This document shows positions 26,342 to 34,471 of a DNA stretch of 64,000 nucleotides, in pieces; within the stretch, counting starts at the first letter, position 1; every line of letters begins with the position of its first letter. The notes below the pieces were generated by a model that was not told where the DNA came from, did not search any database, and saw only the letters and a list, made by a program, of their open reading frames with translations. Origin of the DNA: Lutibacter flavus (GTDB taxonomy: Bacteria > Bacteroidota > Bacteroidia > Flavobacteriales > Flavobacteriaceae); contig NZ_FZNX01000005.1 in the NCBI RefSeq assembly GCF_900188355.1, positions 124,001 through 188,000 on the forward strand. Reading direction: 5' to 3'. The position numbers were made by a program, and so were the translations under genes.

Positions 26342-27262
26342 ATGACAGATTCAGTTTTATATAGTGTATTGCTGTTGGTTTCTTTAGGGGTTGTTGCAGC
26401 AGTGGTGTTGTACATAGTTTCTAAAAAGTTTTATGTGTATGAAAATCCATTAATTGCTGAAGTTGATGAATTATTACCTGGAGCAAATTGTGCAGGTTGT
26501 GGTTCTCCAGGTTGTAAATCTTTTGCTGAGAAGTTGGTGAATACCGAAGATATTTCAAGTTTATTTTGTCCGGTAGGAGGAAATGATGTTATGAAAGAAG
26601 TAGCTGCAATATTGGGGAAAGAAGTTGTGGAAAGAGATCCAACTGTGGCAGTTTTGCGTTGTCAGGGAAGTTGTGAGGTTAGACCAAAAACTACAGAATA
26701 TCAAGGGCCAAGAACTTGTGCTATTTCAGCAATGGTTTATAGTGGTGAAACCGATTGCCAATATGGTTGTTTGGGCGATGGTGATTGTGTAAAGGTATGT
26801 AAGTTTGATGCCATGTATATGGATGAAACAACAGGTTTGCCTTTAATAATTACTGATAATTGTACTTCATGTGGCGCTTGCGTTGAAGAATGTCCGAGAG
26901 ACATAATTGAAATGAGACCTAGAAATAAACGCGACCTAAAAGTATTTGTTGGTTGTTTAAATGAAGATAAAGGAGGGATTGCAAAAAAATCGTGTTCAGT
27001 GGCTTGTATAGGTTGCTCTAAATGTGAAGATATTTGTCCTAAAGATGCAGTTATAATGGTAAATAATTTAGCATATATAGATCCGGTTTTATGTACGCTT
27101 TGTAGAAAATGTGTAGATATTTGTCCAACACATTCTATTATAGAAACTAATTTTCCTCCTAAAAAAGTAAAAAAAGTTGTTGAGAAAAAAGTAGTTGAAA
27201 ATGTAGCGGTTATAAAGGAAGAAGTAATTGCTGAATCAAAAAATATCAAAACGGATGCTTAA
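26342..27262 (+). CDS. rnfB: Rnf electron-transport complex subunit B (ferredoxin-like)
   Basis: 306 residues. An N-terminal membrane anchor (about 5-27) is followed by the Fe-S domain CAGCGSPGCKSF plus a later Cys, typical of RnfB. Then come several ferredoxin-type clusters (CTSCGACVEECP, CIGCSKCEDICP, CTLCRKCVDICP). The tail is Lys/Val/Glu-rich. RnfB takes electrons from ferredoxin and passes them into the membrane complex. Its last codons overlap the rnfC start by 8 bp. Confidence 0.96.
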   Translation: MTDSVLYSVLLLVSLGVVAAVVLYIVSKKFYVYENPLIAEVDELLPGANCAGCGSPGCKSFAEKLVNTEDISSLFCPVGGNDVMKEVAAILGKEVVERDPTVAVLRCQGSCEVRPKTTEYQGPRTCAISAMVYSGETDCQYGCLGDGDCVKVCKFDAMYMDETTGLPLIITDNCTSCGACVEECPRDIIEMRPRNKRDLKVFVGCLNEDKGGIAKKSCSVACIGCSKCEDICPKDAVIMVNNLAYIDPVLCTLCRKCVDICPTHSIIETNFPPKKVKKVVEKKVVENVAVIKEEVIAESKNIKTDA

Positions 27263-28583
27263 AACATTTCCAAAAGGAGGAATTCATCCTCCAGAAAATA
27301 AAATCACAGCTGAAAAAGGGATAAAAAGAATGGCAGTGCCTAAGGTAGTGAATGTGCCTATTGCACAACATATTGGAATTCCTGCTGAAATTGTTGTTGA
27401 TAGAAAAGATAAGGTTGTAAAAGGGCAAATTATCGCAAAATCAGGCGGATTTGTTTCTTCAAATATTCACTCTCCTGTTGCAGGAACTGTAACTAAATTA
27501 GATTTAATTATAGATAGCAGTGGTTATAAAAAGCAGTGTATTGTTATTAGAACTGATGCTAAAGATCCTTCAAATTTTGAAGAAGTTGAGAATCCTTTAA
27601 AAACTGATATTGAATTAGAACCAAAAGAGATTTTACAACGAATTACAGATTGTGGAATAGTTGGTTTAGGTGGGGCAACATTTCCATCGCAAGTAAAACT
27701 GAATGTTAGAGAAGGAACAACATTAGATTATCTTATTATTAACGGTGTAGAATGTGAGCCATATTTAACAGCCGATCATAGATTAATGTTGGAAAAGGCT
27801 GAAGAAATTGTTGTTGGAATTAAAATTTTAATGAAGGCTTTACATTTGAAAAAAGTAGTTATTGGAATTGAAAATAATAAAAAAGACGCCATTAGCCTTT
27901 TCAAAAAAGTTATAAAAAAAGAAGATGGAATTCAAGTTGCTGCTTTACAAGTTAAATATCCTCAAGGTGGAGAAAAGCAATTGGTAAGAGCAATTTTAGG
28001 TAGAGAAGTCCCAAAAAACGGATTGCCTTTAGATGTTGGTGTAATTGTGCATAATGTAGGAACCATTTTTGCTATTTATCAGGCCATTCAATATGATAAA
28101 CCATTAATTGAACGTGTTGTTACTGTAACAGGTAAAAAATTACAAAACCCTTCTAACTTTTGGGTAAAAATAGGAACTCCAATAAAAGATTTAATTGCTG
28201 AAGTTGGCGGATTACCTGAAGGAACAAGAAAATTAGTGAATGGAGGACCAATGATGGGGAAAGCCATTAAAAATACCGATGTTCCAGTAACCAAAGGAAC
28301 TTCAGGAATTTTAGTGATTGATGAAGAAGAGGCAAGTAGAGGAGAAGCAAAAAATTGTATTCGTTGTGGTCAGTGTGTTTTTGTATGCCCTATGGGATTA
28401 GAACCTCATTTATTAATGAACTTATCAGAAAAAGGAATGTACGATAAGGCTTCTGCAGAAGATATTATGACTTGCATTGAATGTGGTTCGTGTAGTTATG
28501 TATGTCCTTCTCACCGTCCTTTATTGGATTATATCCGTTTCGGAAAAAATATTGTTAAAAAATTAGAAACCTCTAAAAATTAA
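27255..28583 (+). CDS. rnfC: Rnf complex subunit C (NADH-binding)
   Basis: 442 residues from the ATG at 27255, inside the end of rnfB; the frame also extends to 27228, but FPKGGIHPPENK right after the chosen start is the conserved RnfC N-terminus. A nucleotide-binding segment (GIVGLGGATFPSQVK) and FMN/NAD-binding core precede two C-terminal [4Fe-4S] motifs (CIRCGQCVFVCP and CIECGSCSYVCP). It exchanges electrons with NAD+/NADH on the cytoplasmic side. Confidence 0.96.
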   Translation: MLKTFPKGGIHPPENKITAEKGIKRMAVPKVVNVPIAQHIGIPAEIVVDRKDKVVKGQIIAKSGGFVSSNIHSPVAGTVTKLDLIIDSSGYKKQCIVIRTDAKDPSNFEEVENPLKTDIELEPKEILQRITDCGIVGLGGATFPSQVKLNVREGTTLDYLIINGVECEPYLTADHRLMLEKAEEIVVGIKILMKALHLKKVVIGIENNKKDAISLFKKVIKKEDGIQVAALQVKYPQGGEKQLVRAILGREVPKNGLPLDVGVIVHNVGTIFAIYQAIQYDKPLIERVVTVTGKKLQNPSNFWVKIGTPIKDLIAEVGGLPEGTRKLVNGGPMMGKAIKNTDVPVTKGTSGILVIDEEEASRGEAKNCIRCGQCVFVCPMGLEPHLLMNLSEKGMYDKASAEDIMTCIECGSCSYVCPSHRPLLDYIRFGKNIVKKLETSKN

Positions 28584-28584
28584 A

Positions 28585-29592
28585 ATGAGTCAACCTATTA
28601 TTATATCGGCCTCACCTCATGTGCATTCAGATAGAACATCAAAAAAACTGATGTACGATGTTGTGATCGCTTTAATTCCAGCATTTTTAGTTTCACTATA
28701 TGTATTTGGTATTGGAGCATTTATAGTTACTGCCGTTGCAGTAATCTCTTGTTTGTTGTTTGAATATTTAATTCAGAAATTTTTGATGAAAACTGATGTA
28801 ACAATTGGTGATGGTTCAGCCTTAATTACTGGAATTTTATTAGCGTTTAATTTACCTTCAGGATTGCCAATTTGGATGATTATTGTGGGAAGTTTAGTAG
28901 CTATTGGAGTTGCTAAATTATCTTTTGGCGGTCTCGGTTTTAACATTTTTAATCCAGCCTTAGTTGGTCGTGTATTTTTATTGGTCTCATTTCCGGTACA
29001 AATGACTATGTGGCCTACAGCTGTTGAAAATAATACAACAATGGCAGATGCTGTAACTGGAGCAACACCTTTAGGGATGATCAAAGAAGGATTAATGTTT
29101 GGAGATACAATGACTAATATTACCGCCAATCTTCCTTCAAACCTAGAACTATTTTTAGGCTTATCAGGAGGGTCAATTGGTGAAATGTCTGGTTTAGCGT
29201 TACTTTTAGGTGGGATTTACTTGTTGTATAGAAAAGTAATCACTTGGCATATTCCTGTTACAATGTTAGTAACAATGGCTGTTATGACTGGAATTTTTTG
29301 GGTAATTGATCCAGAAAGTTATGCGAGTCCATTAATTCATATTTTATCTGGTGGTGCTTTATTAGGAGCTTTCTTTATGGCAACTGATTTAGTAACAAGC
29401 CCAATGACAAAAAAAGGAATGATAATTTTCGCCATTGGTATTGCTGTAATTACTGTGGTTATTAGATTATTTGGAGCTTATCCAGAAGGAGTTTCATTCG
29501 CTATTTTAATTATGAATGCGTTTGTACCATTAATCAACACCTATTTTAAACCAAGAAGATTTGGCTCTAAAATCAAATCTAAAATTGTGTAA
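28585..29592 (+). CDS. rnfD: Rnf complex subunit D
   Basis: 335-residue membrane protein with about 9-10 hydrophobic segments. TGATPLGMI (about residue 155) is the covalent FMN attachment site (S/T-GAT) of RnfD/NqrB. It starts one base after the rnfC stop. The family takes part in ion translocation, Na+ or H+ depending on organism. Confidence 0.95.
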   Translation: MSQPIIISASPHVHSDRTSKKLMYDVVIALIPAFLVSLYVFGIGAFIVTAVAVISCLLFEYLIQKFLMKTDVTIGDGSALITGILLAFNLPSGLPIWMIIVGSLVAIGVAKLSFGGLGFNIFNPALVGRVFLLVSFPVQMTMWPTAVENNTTMADAVTGATPLGMIKEGLMFGDTMTNITANLPSNLELFLGLSGGSIGEMSGLALLLGGIYLLYRKVITWHIPVTMLVTMAVMTGIFWVIDPESYASPLIHILSGGALLGAFFMATDLVTSPMTKKGMIIFAIGIAVITVVIRLFGAYPEGVSFAILIMNAFVPLINTYFKPRRFGSKIKSKIV

Positions 29593-29594
29593 TT

Positions 29595-30191
29595 ATGAGT
29601 AAGAAGAAAGATACATTTATAAATATGGTGGTATCACTATTTGTGATTACTATAATTTCAGGTTTTTCGTTAGGATATGTAAATGAACTAACTGTTGGGC
29701 CAATTGAAAAAGGTAAAATTGAACGTAAAGTAAATGCCTTAAAATTGGTGTTACCGACTTTTGATAATAATCCAGTGGAAGATGTTCAAATGATAAAATC
29801 TCCACTTGCAAAAGACAGTGTTGAGGTGTTTCCTGCTTTTGAAAGGAACAAATTTGTTGGTGCTGCTATAATCGGATCAACTGAGAAAGGTTTTAGTGGA
29901 TTAATTAAATTGATGGTTGGTTTTACACCAGACGGAATCGTTCAAAACATTGTTGTATTAGAACAAAAAGAGACTCCTGGTTTAGGAACAAAAATGAAAG
30001 ATGAAAAGTTTTTAGCTCAGTTTAGAGAAAAAAATCCATCAACATTTAATTTAAAAGTAACTAAAGATGGAGGTGAAGTTGATGCTTTAACCGGTGCAAC
30101 TATTACTTCACGTGCATTTGGGGAAGCAGTTCAAATGGCGTACGACGAGTTTATGAAAAATAATGGTTCATTAATGGAACTTAAAAATTAA
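29595..30191 (+). CDS. rnfG: Rnf complex subunit G
   Basis: 198 residues with one N-terminal membrane segment (about 10-30) and a periplasmic FMN-binding domain. TPGLGTKM and DALTGATITSRAF carry the flavinylation motif, whose Thr receives FMN from ApbE. An apbE gene is not in the window. It lies 2 bp after rnfD and 5 bp before rnfE. Confidence 0.95.
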   Translation: MSKKKDTFINMVVSLFVITIISGFSLGYVNELTVGPIEKGKIERKVNALKLVLPTFDNNPVEDVQMIKSPLAKDSVEVFPAFERNKFVGAAIIGSTEKGFSGLIKLMVGFTPDGIVQNIVVLEQKETPGLGTKMKDEKFLAQFREKNPSTFNLKVTKDGGEVDALTGATITSRAFGEAVQMAYDEFMKNNGSLMELKN

Positions 30192-30196
30192 GAATT

Positions 30197-30802
30197 ATGG
30201 CTGAAAAAGTAAATCAAACCCAAAATTTCTTAAAAGGTATAATAAAGGAAAATCCTGTATTTGTAATGTTGTTAGGTATGTGTCCAACACTGGGAGTAAC
30301 TTCATCTGCATTTAACGGATTAGGAATGGGAGTAGCAACAATGTTTGTATTGTTAATGAGTAATATTGTAGTTTCATTGGTAAAATCTCAAATACCAAGT
30401 AAAGTGCGTATTCCTGCATTTATCATCATTATTGCATCATTTGTAACTATTGTAGAAATGGTTTTAGAAGCATTTATCCCATTTTTATATGAGCAATTAG
30501 GAATCTTTATTCCTTTAATTGTGGTAAACTGTTTAATCTTAGGAAGAGCAGAAGCATATGCTTCAAAAAACAATATAATGTCATCTATATTAGATGCATT
30601 AGGAATGGGATTAGGTTTTGTAGTTGCACTAACTATTTTAGGAGCAACAAGGGAAATTTTAGGAAGTGGAAGTATCTTCGAGTTTAAATTTGTGCCAGAA
30701 GATGCAAATACATTCATTCTATTTATTTTACCTCCGGGTGCTTTTATCGCACTTGCTTATTTAACCGTATTTTTTAACAAAATTTCAATTAAAACTACAT
30801 AA
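30197..30802 (+). CDS. rnfE: Rnf complex subunit E
   Basis: 201-residue membrane protein with six predicted segments. MLGMCPTLGVTSSAFNGLGM and VVNCLILGRAEAYASKN are characteristic of RnfE/NqrD; the Cys residues correspond to the membrane iron site shared by RnfA and RnfE. It is followed 2 bp later by rnfA. Confidence 0.95.
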   Translation: MAEKVNQTQNFLKGIIKENPVFVMLLGMCPTLGVTSSAFNGLGMGVATMFVLLMSNIVVSLVKSQIPSKVRIPAFIIIIASFVTIVEMVLEAFIPFLYEQLGIFIPLIVVNCLILGRAEAYASKNNIMSSILDALGMGLGFVVALTILGATREILGSGSIFEFKFVPEDANTFILFILPPGAFIALAYLTVFFNKISIKTT

Positions 30803-30804
30803 AA

Positions 30805-31380
30805 ATGGATTATATAATTATACTTATTGCAGCTGTTTTTGTAAACAACATTGTACTTTCTCAGTTTTTAGGAATTTGTCCGTTTTTAGGCGTTTCAAGT
30901 AAAGTATCAACTTCGGTTGGTATGTCTGGAGCAGTACTATTTGTAATGACAATTGCTACCATGGCTACTTATTTATTATATCAATATATATTAGTTCCAG
31001 CAGGTTTAGACTATTTAAGAACCATTACTTTTATATTGGTGATTGCTGCTTTGGTGCAAATGGTTGAAATTATTCTAAAAAAAGTGAGTCCGCCGTTATA
31101 TCAGGCACTTGGAGTGTTTTTACCATTAATTACTACTAACTGTGCCGTTTTGGGTGTAGCAATTTTAGCATTAGGACTAGAAGGTGGAAGTTTAATGAAA
31201 GCTGTATTTTTTGCAGTTTCAAACTCAATTGGTTTTGGGTTGGCATTAATTGTTTTTGCAAGTATTAGAGAATCTTTAGAATTGGCAAATATACCTAAAG
31301 GAATGAAAGGAGTTCCAATTAATTTATTAGTAGCAGGTTTGTTGTCATTAGCTTTTTTAGGATTTACAGGACTGGTTTAG
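30805..31380 (+). CDS. rnfA: Rnf complex subunit A
   Basis: 191 residues, six membrane segments, paralogous to rnfE. FVNNIVLSQFLGICPFLGVS and TTNCAVLGVAIL carry the paired Cys positions. It closes the operon rseC-rnfBCDGEA, in which all six core subunits are present. The complex couples ferredoxin:NAD+ electron transfer to ion pumping. Confidence 0.95.
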   Translation: MDYIIILIAAVFVNNIVLSQFLGICPFLGVSSKVSTSVGMSGAVLFVMTIATMATYLLYQYILVPAGLDYLRTITFILVIAALVQMVEIILKKVSPPLYQALGVFLPLITTNCAVLGVAILALGLEGGSLMKAVFFAVSNSIGFGLALIVFASIRESLELANIPKGMKGVPINLLVAGLLSLAFLGFTGLV

Positions 31381-31392
31381 TTGGAAGCAGAA

Positions 31393-31457
31393 AAGTTCAA
31401 AATCAAAAGTTGAAATGTCATTCTGAACGATAGTGAAGAATCTGAACTTTTGAACTT
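31393..31457. repeat. Intergenic hairpin with a TCATTCTGAAC-type repeat
   Basis: AAGTTCAAAA (31393-31402) pairs with TTTTGAACTT (31448-31457). The loop contains TGTCATTCTGAACGATAGTG and GAAGAATCTGAAC, a sequence type repeated in many Bacteroidota spacers (recalled, not searched). CAATTTTT follows, so it may also terminate the Rnf transcript. Confidence 0.5.
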
Positions 31458-31512
31458 CAATTTTTAAAATAAAATATACTGTAATAGAGTGTGTTATTTA
31501 AAGATTACTCAC

Positions 31513-31520
31513 TATATTTG
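31513..31520 (+). promoter_or_regulatory. -7 box of rpsP-rimM
   Basis: TATATTTG matches TAnnTTTG exactly, 50 bp before the rpsP ATG. The leader between them contains GGTCGAGAACC, a small hairpin that might allow translational control. Confidence 0.5.
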
Positions 31521-31570
31521 CAAACTTAAAATTTATAACCAAGGTCGAGAACCTTAAAAATTAAAAAAGA

Positions 31571-32149
31571 ATGCCAGTAAAAATTAGATTACAAAGACAC
31601 GGTAAAAAAGGAAAACCATTTTATTGGATCGTTGCAGCAGATGCACGCTCAAAAAGAGATGGTAAATACTTAGAAAAAATTGGGACTTATAATCCTAACG
31701 TAAACCCTGCAGCAATTGACGTAGATATTGATGGAGCTGTAAAATGGTTACAAAACGGAGCACAACCTACAGATACTGCAAAAGCAATTTTATCTTACAA
31801 AGGTGTAATGCTTAAAAATCACTTAGCAGGTGGAGTTAAAAAAGGTGCATTAACTGAAGAGCAAGCAGAAGAGAAATTCCAAGCTTGGTCAGATGAAAAA
31901 GCTGGTAAAATTTCTGCAAAAGTTGATAGTTTAGCAAAAGTTGAAGAAGATGCTAAAACGAAAGCTTTTGAAGCTGAAGTTAAAGTAAATGAAGAAAGAG
32001 CTGCTGCTGCACATGAAGTGGAAGAAGCTGCAATTAAGGCTGAAGCCGATGCAAAAGCCGCTGTAGCTGCTGCAAATGCAGAGCCAGTTGAAGAAAAAGG
32101 GCCAGAATCTATTGATGATGCTCAAAACGCTGCAAGCGAAGAAGGTTAA
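31571..32149 (+). CDS. rpsP: 30S ribosomal protein S16 with long C-terminal extension
   Basis: 192 residues. The first 80 or so are the S16 core (MPVKIRLQRHGKKGKPFYWI, then RDGKYLEKIGTYNP). The rest is an Ala/Glu/Lys-rich helical extension (for example KVEEDAKTKAFEAEVK and ADAKAAVAAANAEP), unlike the roughly 80-residue E. coli protein. Such tails are usual in Bacteroidota S16. rimM follows after 12 bp, the classical pairing. Confidence 0.97.
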   Translation: MPVKIRLQRHGKKGKPFYWIVAADARSKRDGKYLEKIGTYNPNVNPAAIDVDIDGAVKWLQNGAQPTDTAKAILSYKGVMLKNHLAGGVKKGALTEEQAEEKFQAWSDEKAGKISAKVDSLAKVEEDAKTKAFEAEVKVNEERAAAAHEVEEAAIKAEADAKAAVAAANAEPVEEKGPESIDDAQNAASEEG

Positions 32150-32161
32150 TTTTTTCTGATA

Positions 32162-32692
32162 ATGCGTAAAGAAGATTGTTTTTATTTAGGCAAAATCGTT
32201 AGAAAACATAGTTTTAGAGGTGAAGTTGTAGCTAAGTTAGATACAGACGAACCTGAAATTTATCAAAATTTGGAATCAGTATTCGTTGCGTTAGGCAATG
32301 ATCTGGTTCCATTTTTTATTGAAGAAAGTTTGCTTCAAAAAGGGAACCAATTACGTATTAGGTTTGAAGATGTTGCTAGTGAAGATGATGCTGATGCTAT
32401 TATGGGTTCGGGATTGTATTTACCTATTGAATTTCTTCCAAAATTAACAGGGAATAAATTTTATTTCCACGAAATTATCGGTTTTGACATTGAAGATGTG
32501 AATCACGGATATGTTGGGGTAATTACCGGAATTAATGATTCTTCGGCACAACCTTTGTTTGAAATAAATTCTAACGGTACTGAAATTTTGATTCCAATGA
32601 TAGATGATTTTATTAAAAAAGTAGATAGAGATAATATGAGAATTATTGTTGAATCTCCTGCCGGATTAATAGATCTGTATTTAAATAATTAA
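32162..32692 (+). CDS. rimM: Ribosome maturation factor RimM
   Basis: 176 residues, the usual length. The N-terminal beta-barrel domain begins CFYLGKIVRKHSFRGEV, and the C-terminal PRC-barrel has KFYFHEIIGF and LIPMIDDFIKKVD. It binds S19 and helps mature the 30S head. It lies 12 bp after rpsP and 4 bp before the tRNA-Ser gene. trmD and rplS, often next in other phyla, are absent here. Confidence 0.96.
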   Translation: MRKEDCFYLGKIVRKHSFRGEVVAKLDTDEPEIYQNLESVFVALGNDLVPFFIEESLLQKGNQLRIRFEDVASEDDADAIMGSGLYLPIEFLPKLTGNKFYFHEIIGFDIEDVNHGYVGVITGINDSSAQPLFEINSNGTEILIPMIDDFIKKVDRDNMRIIVESPAGLIDLYLNN

Positions 32693-32696
32693 TTTT

Positions 32697-32781
32697 AGAG
32701 AGGTGGCCGAGTGGTCGAAGGCGCACGCCTGGAAAGTGTGTATACGGCAACGTATCGAGGGTTCGAATCCCTTCCTCTCTG
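32697..32781 (+). tRNA. tRNA-Ser (anticodon GGA)
   Basis: An 85-nt class II tRNA. Acceptor stem AGAGAGG pairs with CCTCTCT (7 bp), discriminator G. D-arm GCC...GGC, anticodon stem CACGC/GTGTG with loop CTGGAAA giving anticodon GGA at 32731-32733, long variable arm with stem ATACG/CGTAT, and T-arm with TTCGAAT. CCA is not encoded. It reads UCC and UCU codons. tRNA-Ser genes are common integration sites, and a damaged recombinase gene follows. Confidence 0.96.
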
Positions 32782-32804
32782 CGAGAAATCAACCAAAAAA
32801 TAAC

Positions 32805-32843
32805 AAAACCCTATAAACACTATGTTTATAGGGTTTTTATTTT
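32805..32843 (+). terminator. Strong terminator after tRNA-Ser
   Basis: A 15-bp perfect stem (32805-32819 with 32823-32837; AAAACCCTATAAACA against TGTTTATAGGGTTTT) with a 3-nt loop is followed by TATTTTT. It ends the rpsP-rimM-tRNA transcript. Confidence 0.9.
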
Positions 32844-32884
32844 TCCTAAAGTTTATTTAAAACCATTAAAAACCAAATAAAAAG

Positions 32885-32936
32885 GAGCTAATTCGGTGTC
32901 AGTAAATACAAAATAAAAAGTGACACCGAATAGCTC
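32885..32936. repeat. Long imperfect inverted repeat next to the recombinase remnant
   Basis: GAGCTAATTCGGTGTCA (32885-32901) pairs with TGACACCGAATAGCTC (32921-32936) with one bulged base, around a 19-nt A-rich loop. It is not followed by a T run, so it is unlikely to be a terminator. It could be a recombination site or element end. Confidence 0.6.
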
Positions 32937-33029
32937 TGTAGCACAGTAAAATAAGAGGGTTCAGAAAATTTTTATAATATCTTTTAATATAATTTTTGAA
33001 TATTTATACTATTAAAGTTGCTAAAAACT

Positions 33030-34138
33030 ATGAAAAACTCAATTTCACTACTATTTTATATCAAAAAGACCAAAATAGACCGTAATAATCAAACGAATAT
33101 TTATTTAAGAATTACGGTAAATAGTAAGAGAGCTGAGTTTAGTATTCAACGAAAAATTAGTTTAGATAAATGGAATCAGGACGCAAATAGAGTTCTTGGT
33201 TTTTCTAAAGAAGCCCAAGAAATAAATCAATACATAGATTTAATTTCAAATAAAATCAATAAGATTCATCAGAAGTTTATTGAAAATGATAAGCGATTTA
33301 CTTCATTAGATATTCGAGATACCTATCTAGGAAAAAATGAAAATCATAAAATGTTGCTAGCAATTTTTCAAAACCATAATAATCAAATTGAAAGACTAAT
33401 TGGCAAAGATTATGCGGCAGGAATAGCTTTACGCTATAGAACTGCAAAAGCCATGTAGAAGAATTTATAAAATTTGAGTATAAGGTAAATGATATTCCTG
33501 CTAAAGATGTGGACCATAAATTCATAAACGGTTTAGAATATTATTTAAAAACAGAACGAAACTGTGCTCACAATACAACAATTAAATATATCACTAATTT
33601 TAAAAAAGTAATTCGTATTGCATATGCAAATGATTGGATTAGCAAAGACCCATTCTTTAATTGGAAGTCAAGGTTAAAAACAGTAGATAAAGAATTTTTA
33701 TCAGAAGAAGAAATTCAAACTATGGTTGAGAAGGAATTTGAAATTCCTCGTTTAAATCAAGTTAGAGACATATTTATATTTAGTTGTTTTACTGGTTTAG
33801 CTTACACAGACGTAAAAAAACTTTCTAAATCAAGCATTGTTCTCGGCATAGATGGAGGTCAGTGGATTAAAACCAATACAATAAGAAACATTCCCATTTT
33901 ACCAAGAGTAACAGCTGTAATTGAGAAATATTCAAATCATAAAGAAGTAATAAATAGCGAAAAATTACTCCCAGTTTTAAGTAATCAAAAAATGAATTCC
34001 TATTTAAAAGAAATAGCCGACTTATGTGGAATCACAAAAAACCTAACATTCCATTTAGCACGTCATACTTTTGCAACAAGAGTAACTTTAACGAACGGAG
34101 TTCCAATTGAATCTGTTAGTAAAAGCCATGTCGCTTAA
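33030..34138 (+). pseudogene. Tyrosine recombinase (integrase), frameshifted and truncated
   Basis: An N-terminal frame (33030-33458) encodes the arm-binding domain of a Bacteroidota site-specific integrase (SISLLFYIKKTK, ISLDKWNQ). It breaks after RTAKA; reading on in another frame from about 33450 gives HVEEFIKFEY and joins the second frame (33509-34138). That frame has the SAM-like and catalytic domains (FSCFTGLAYTDV, HLARHTFATRV). The protein then stops after ESVSKSHVA, just where LGH and the catalytic Tyr of the family should follow. One frameshift plus loss of the nucleophile makes it almost certainly inactive. It lies 250 bp after tRNA-Ser. Confidence 0.88.
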
Positions 34139-34154
34139 AATAAGCGACACGGTA
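34124..34154. repeat. Short palindrome at the integrase truncation point
   Basis: GTCGCTTA-AAA-TAAGCGAC is an 8-bp inverted repeat with a 3-nt loop. It begins exactly where integrase homology ends and supplies its present stop codon. It probably marks the breakpoint or the end of the element that removed the integrase C-terminus. Confidence 0.5.
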
Positions 34155-34270
34155 GTTATACTTGATCTTTCTAAAGTAGCACAATTCTAACCGATATGCC
34201 TGGCACAATTTGATTTGAAATATCCAACAATTTAAATGAACGATTTATTCGTTTTAGACCATTATCGGAT

Positions 34271-34363
34271 TTAAGAATGTGTTCTAGGCTTCACTTTTTC
34301 AAATTCTTTGCAGAATTCGTCAATAATAAAGAAAATTTCTGAAATTTTGGTTGTAGAAATCAT
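34271..34363 (-). pseudogene. Possible IS982-type transposase N-terminal remnant
   Basis: A 30-codon minus-strand frame begins MISTTKISEIFFIIDEFCKE, which resembles the start of IS982-family transposases (T-x-I-x-EIF-x-x-DEFCKEF). Homology seems to end after about 26 residues and the frame stops. The remaining sequence down to the integrase shows no transposase, and no terminal repeats were recognised. The call rests on a short remembered motif. Confidence 0.4.
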
Positions 34364-34471
34364 AGAGATAATTTTTAGTTATATGTTTGTTTTCAGAATA
34401 TTAAATATAAAAACTATCACTTATTTTATAAATATTTTTAACTTTTTTATATCGAACTCAAGTTAACTAGG

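Noticed and set aside
26737-27249. Minus-strand open frame of 170 codons
   Set aside because: It lies wholly inside rnfB in antisense, and rnfB is unambiguous by its Cys motifs.
34198-34225. Sigma-54 promoter suggested by TGGCACA
   Set aside because: The -12 GC element is not at the required distance.
34140-34470. Copy of the tRNA-Ser 3' end marking an attachment site
   Set aside because: I looked for TTCGAATCCC and CTTCCTCTCT in this stretch and did not find them.
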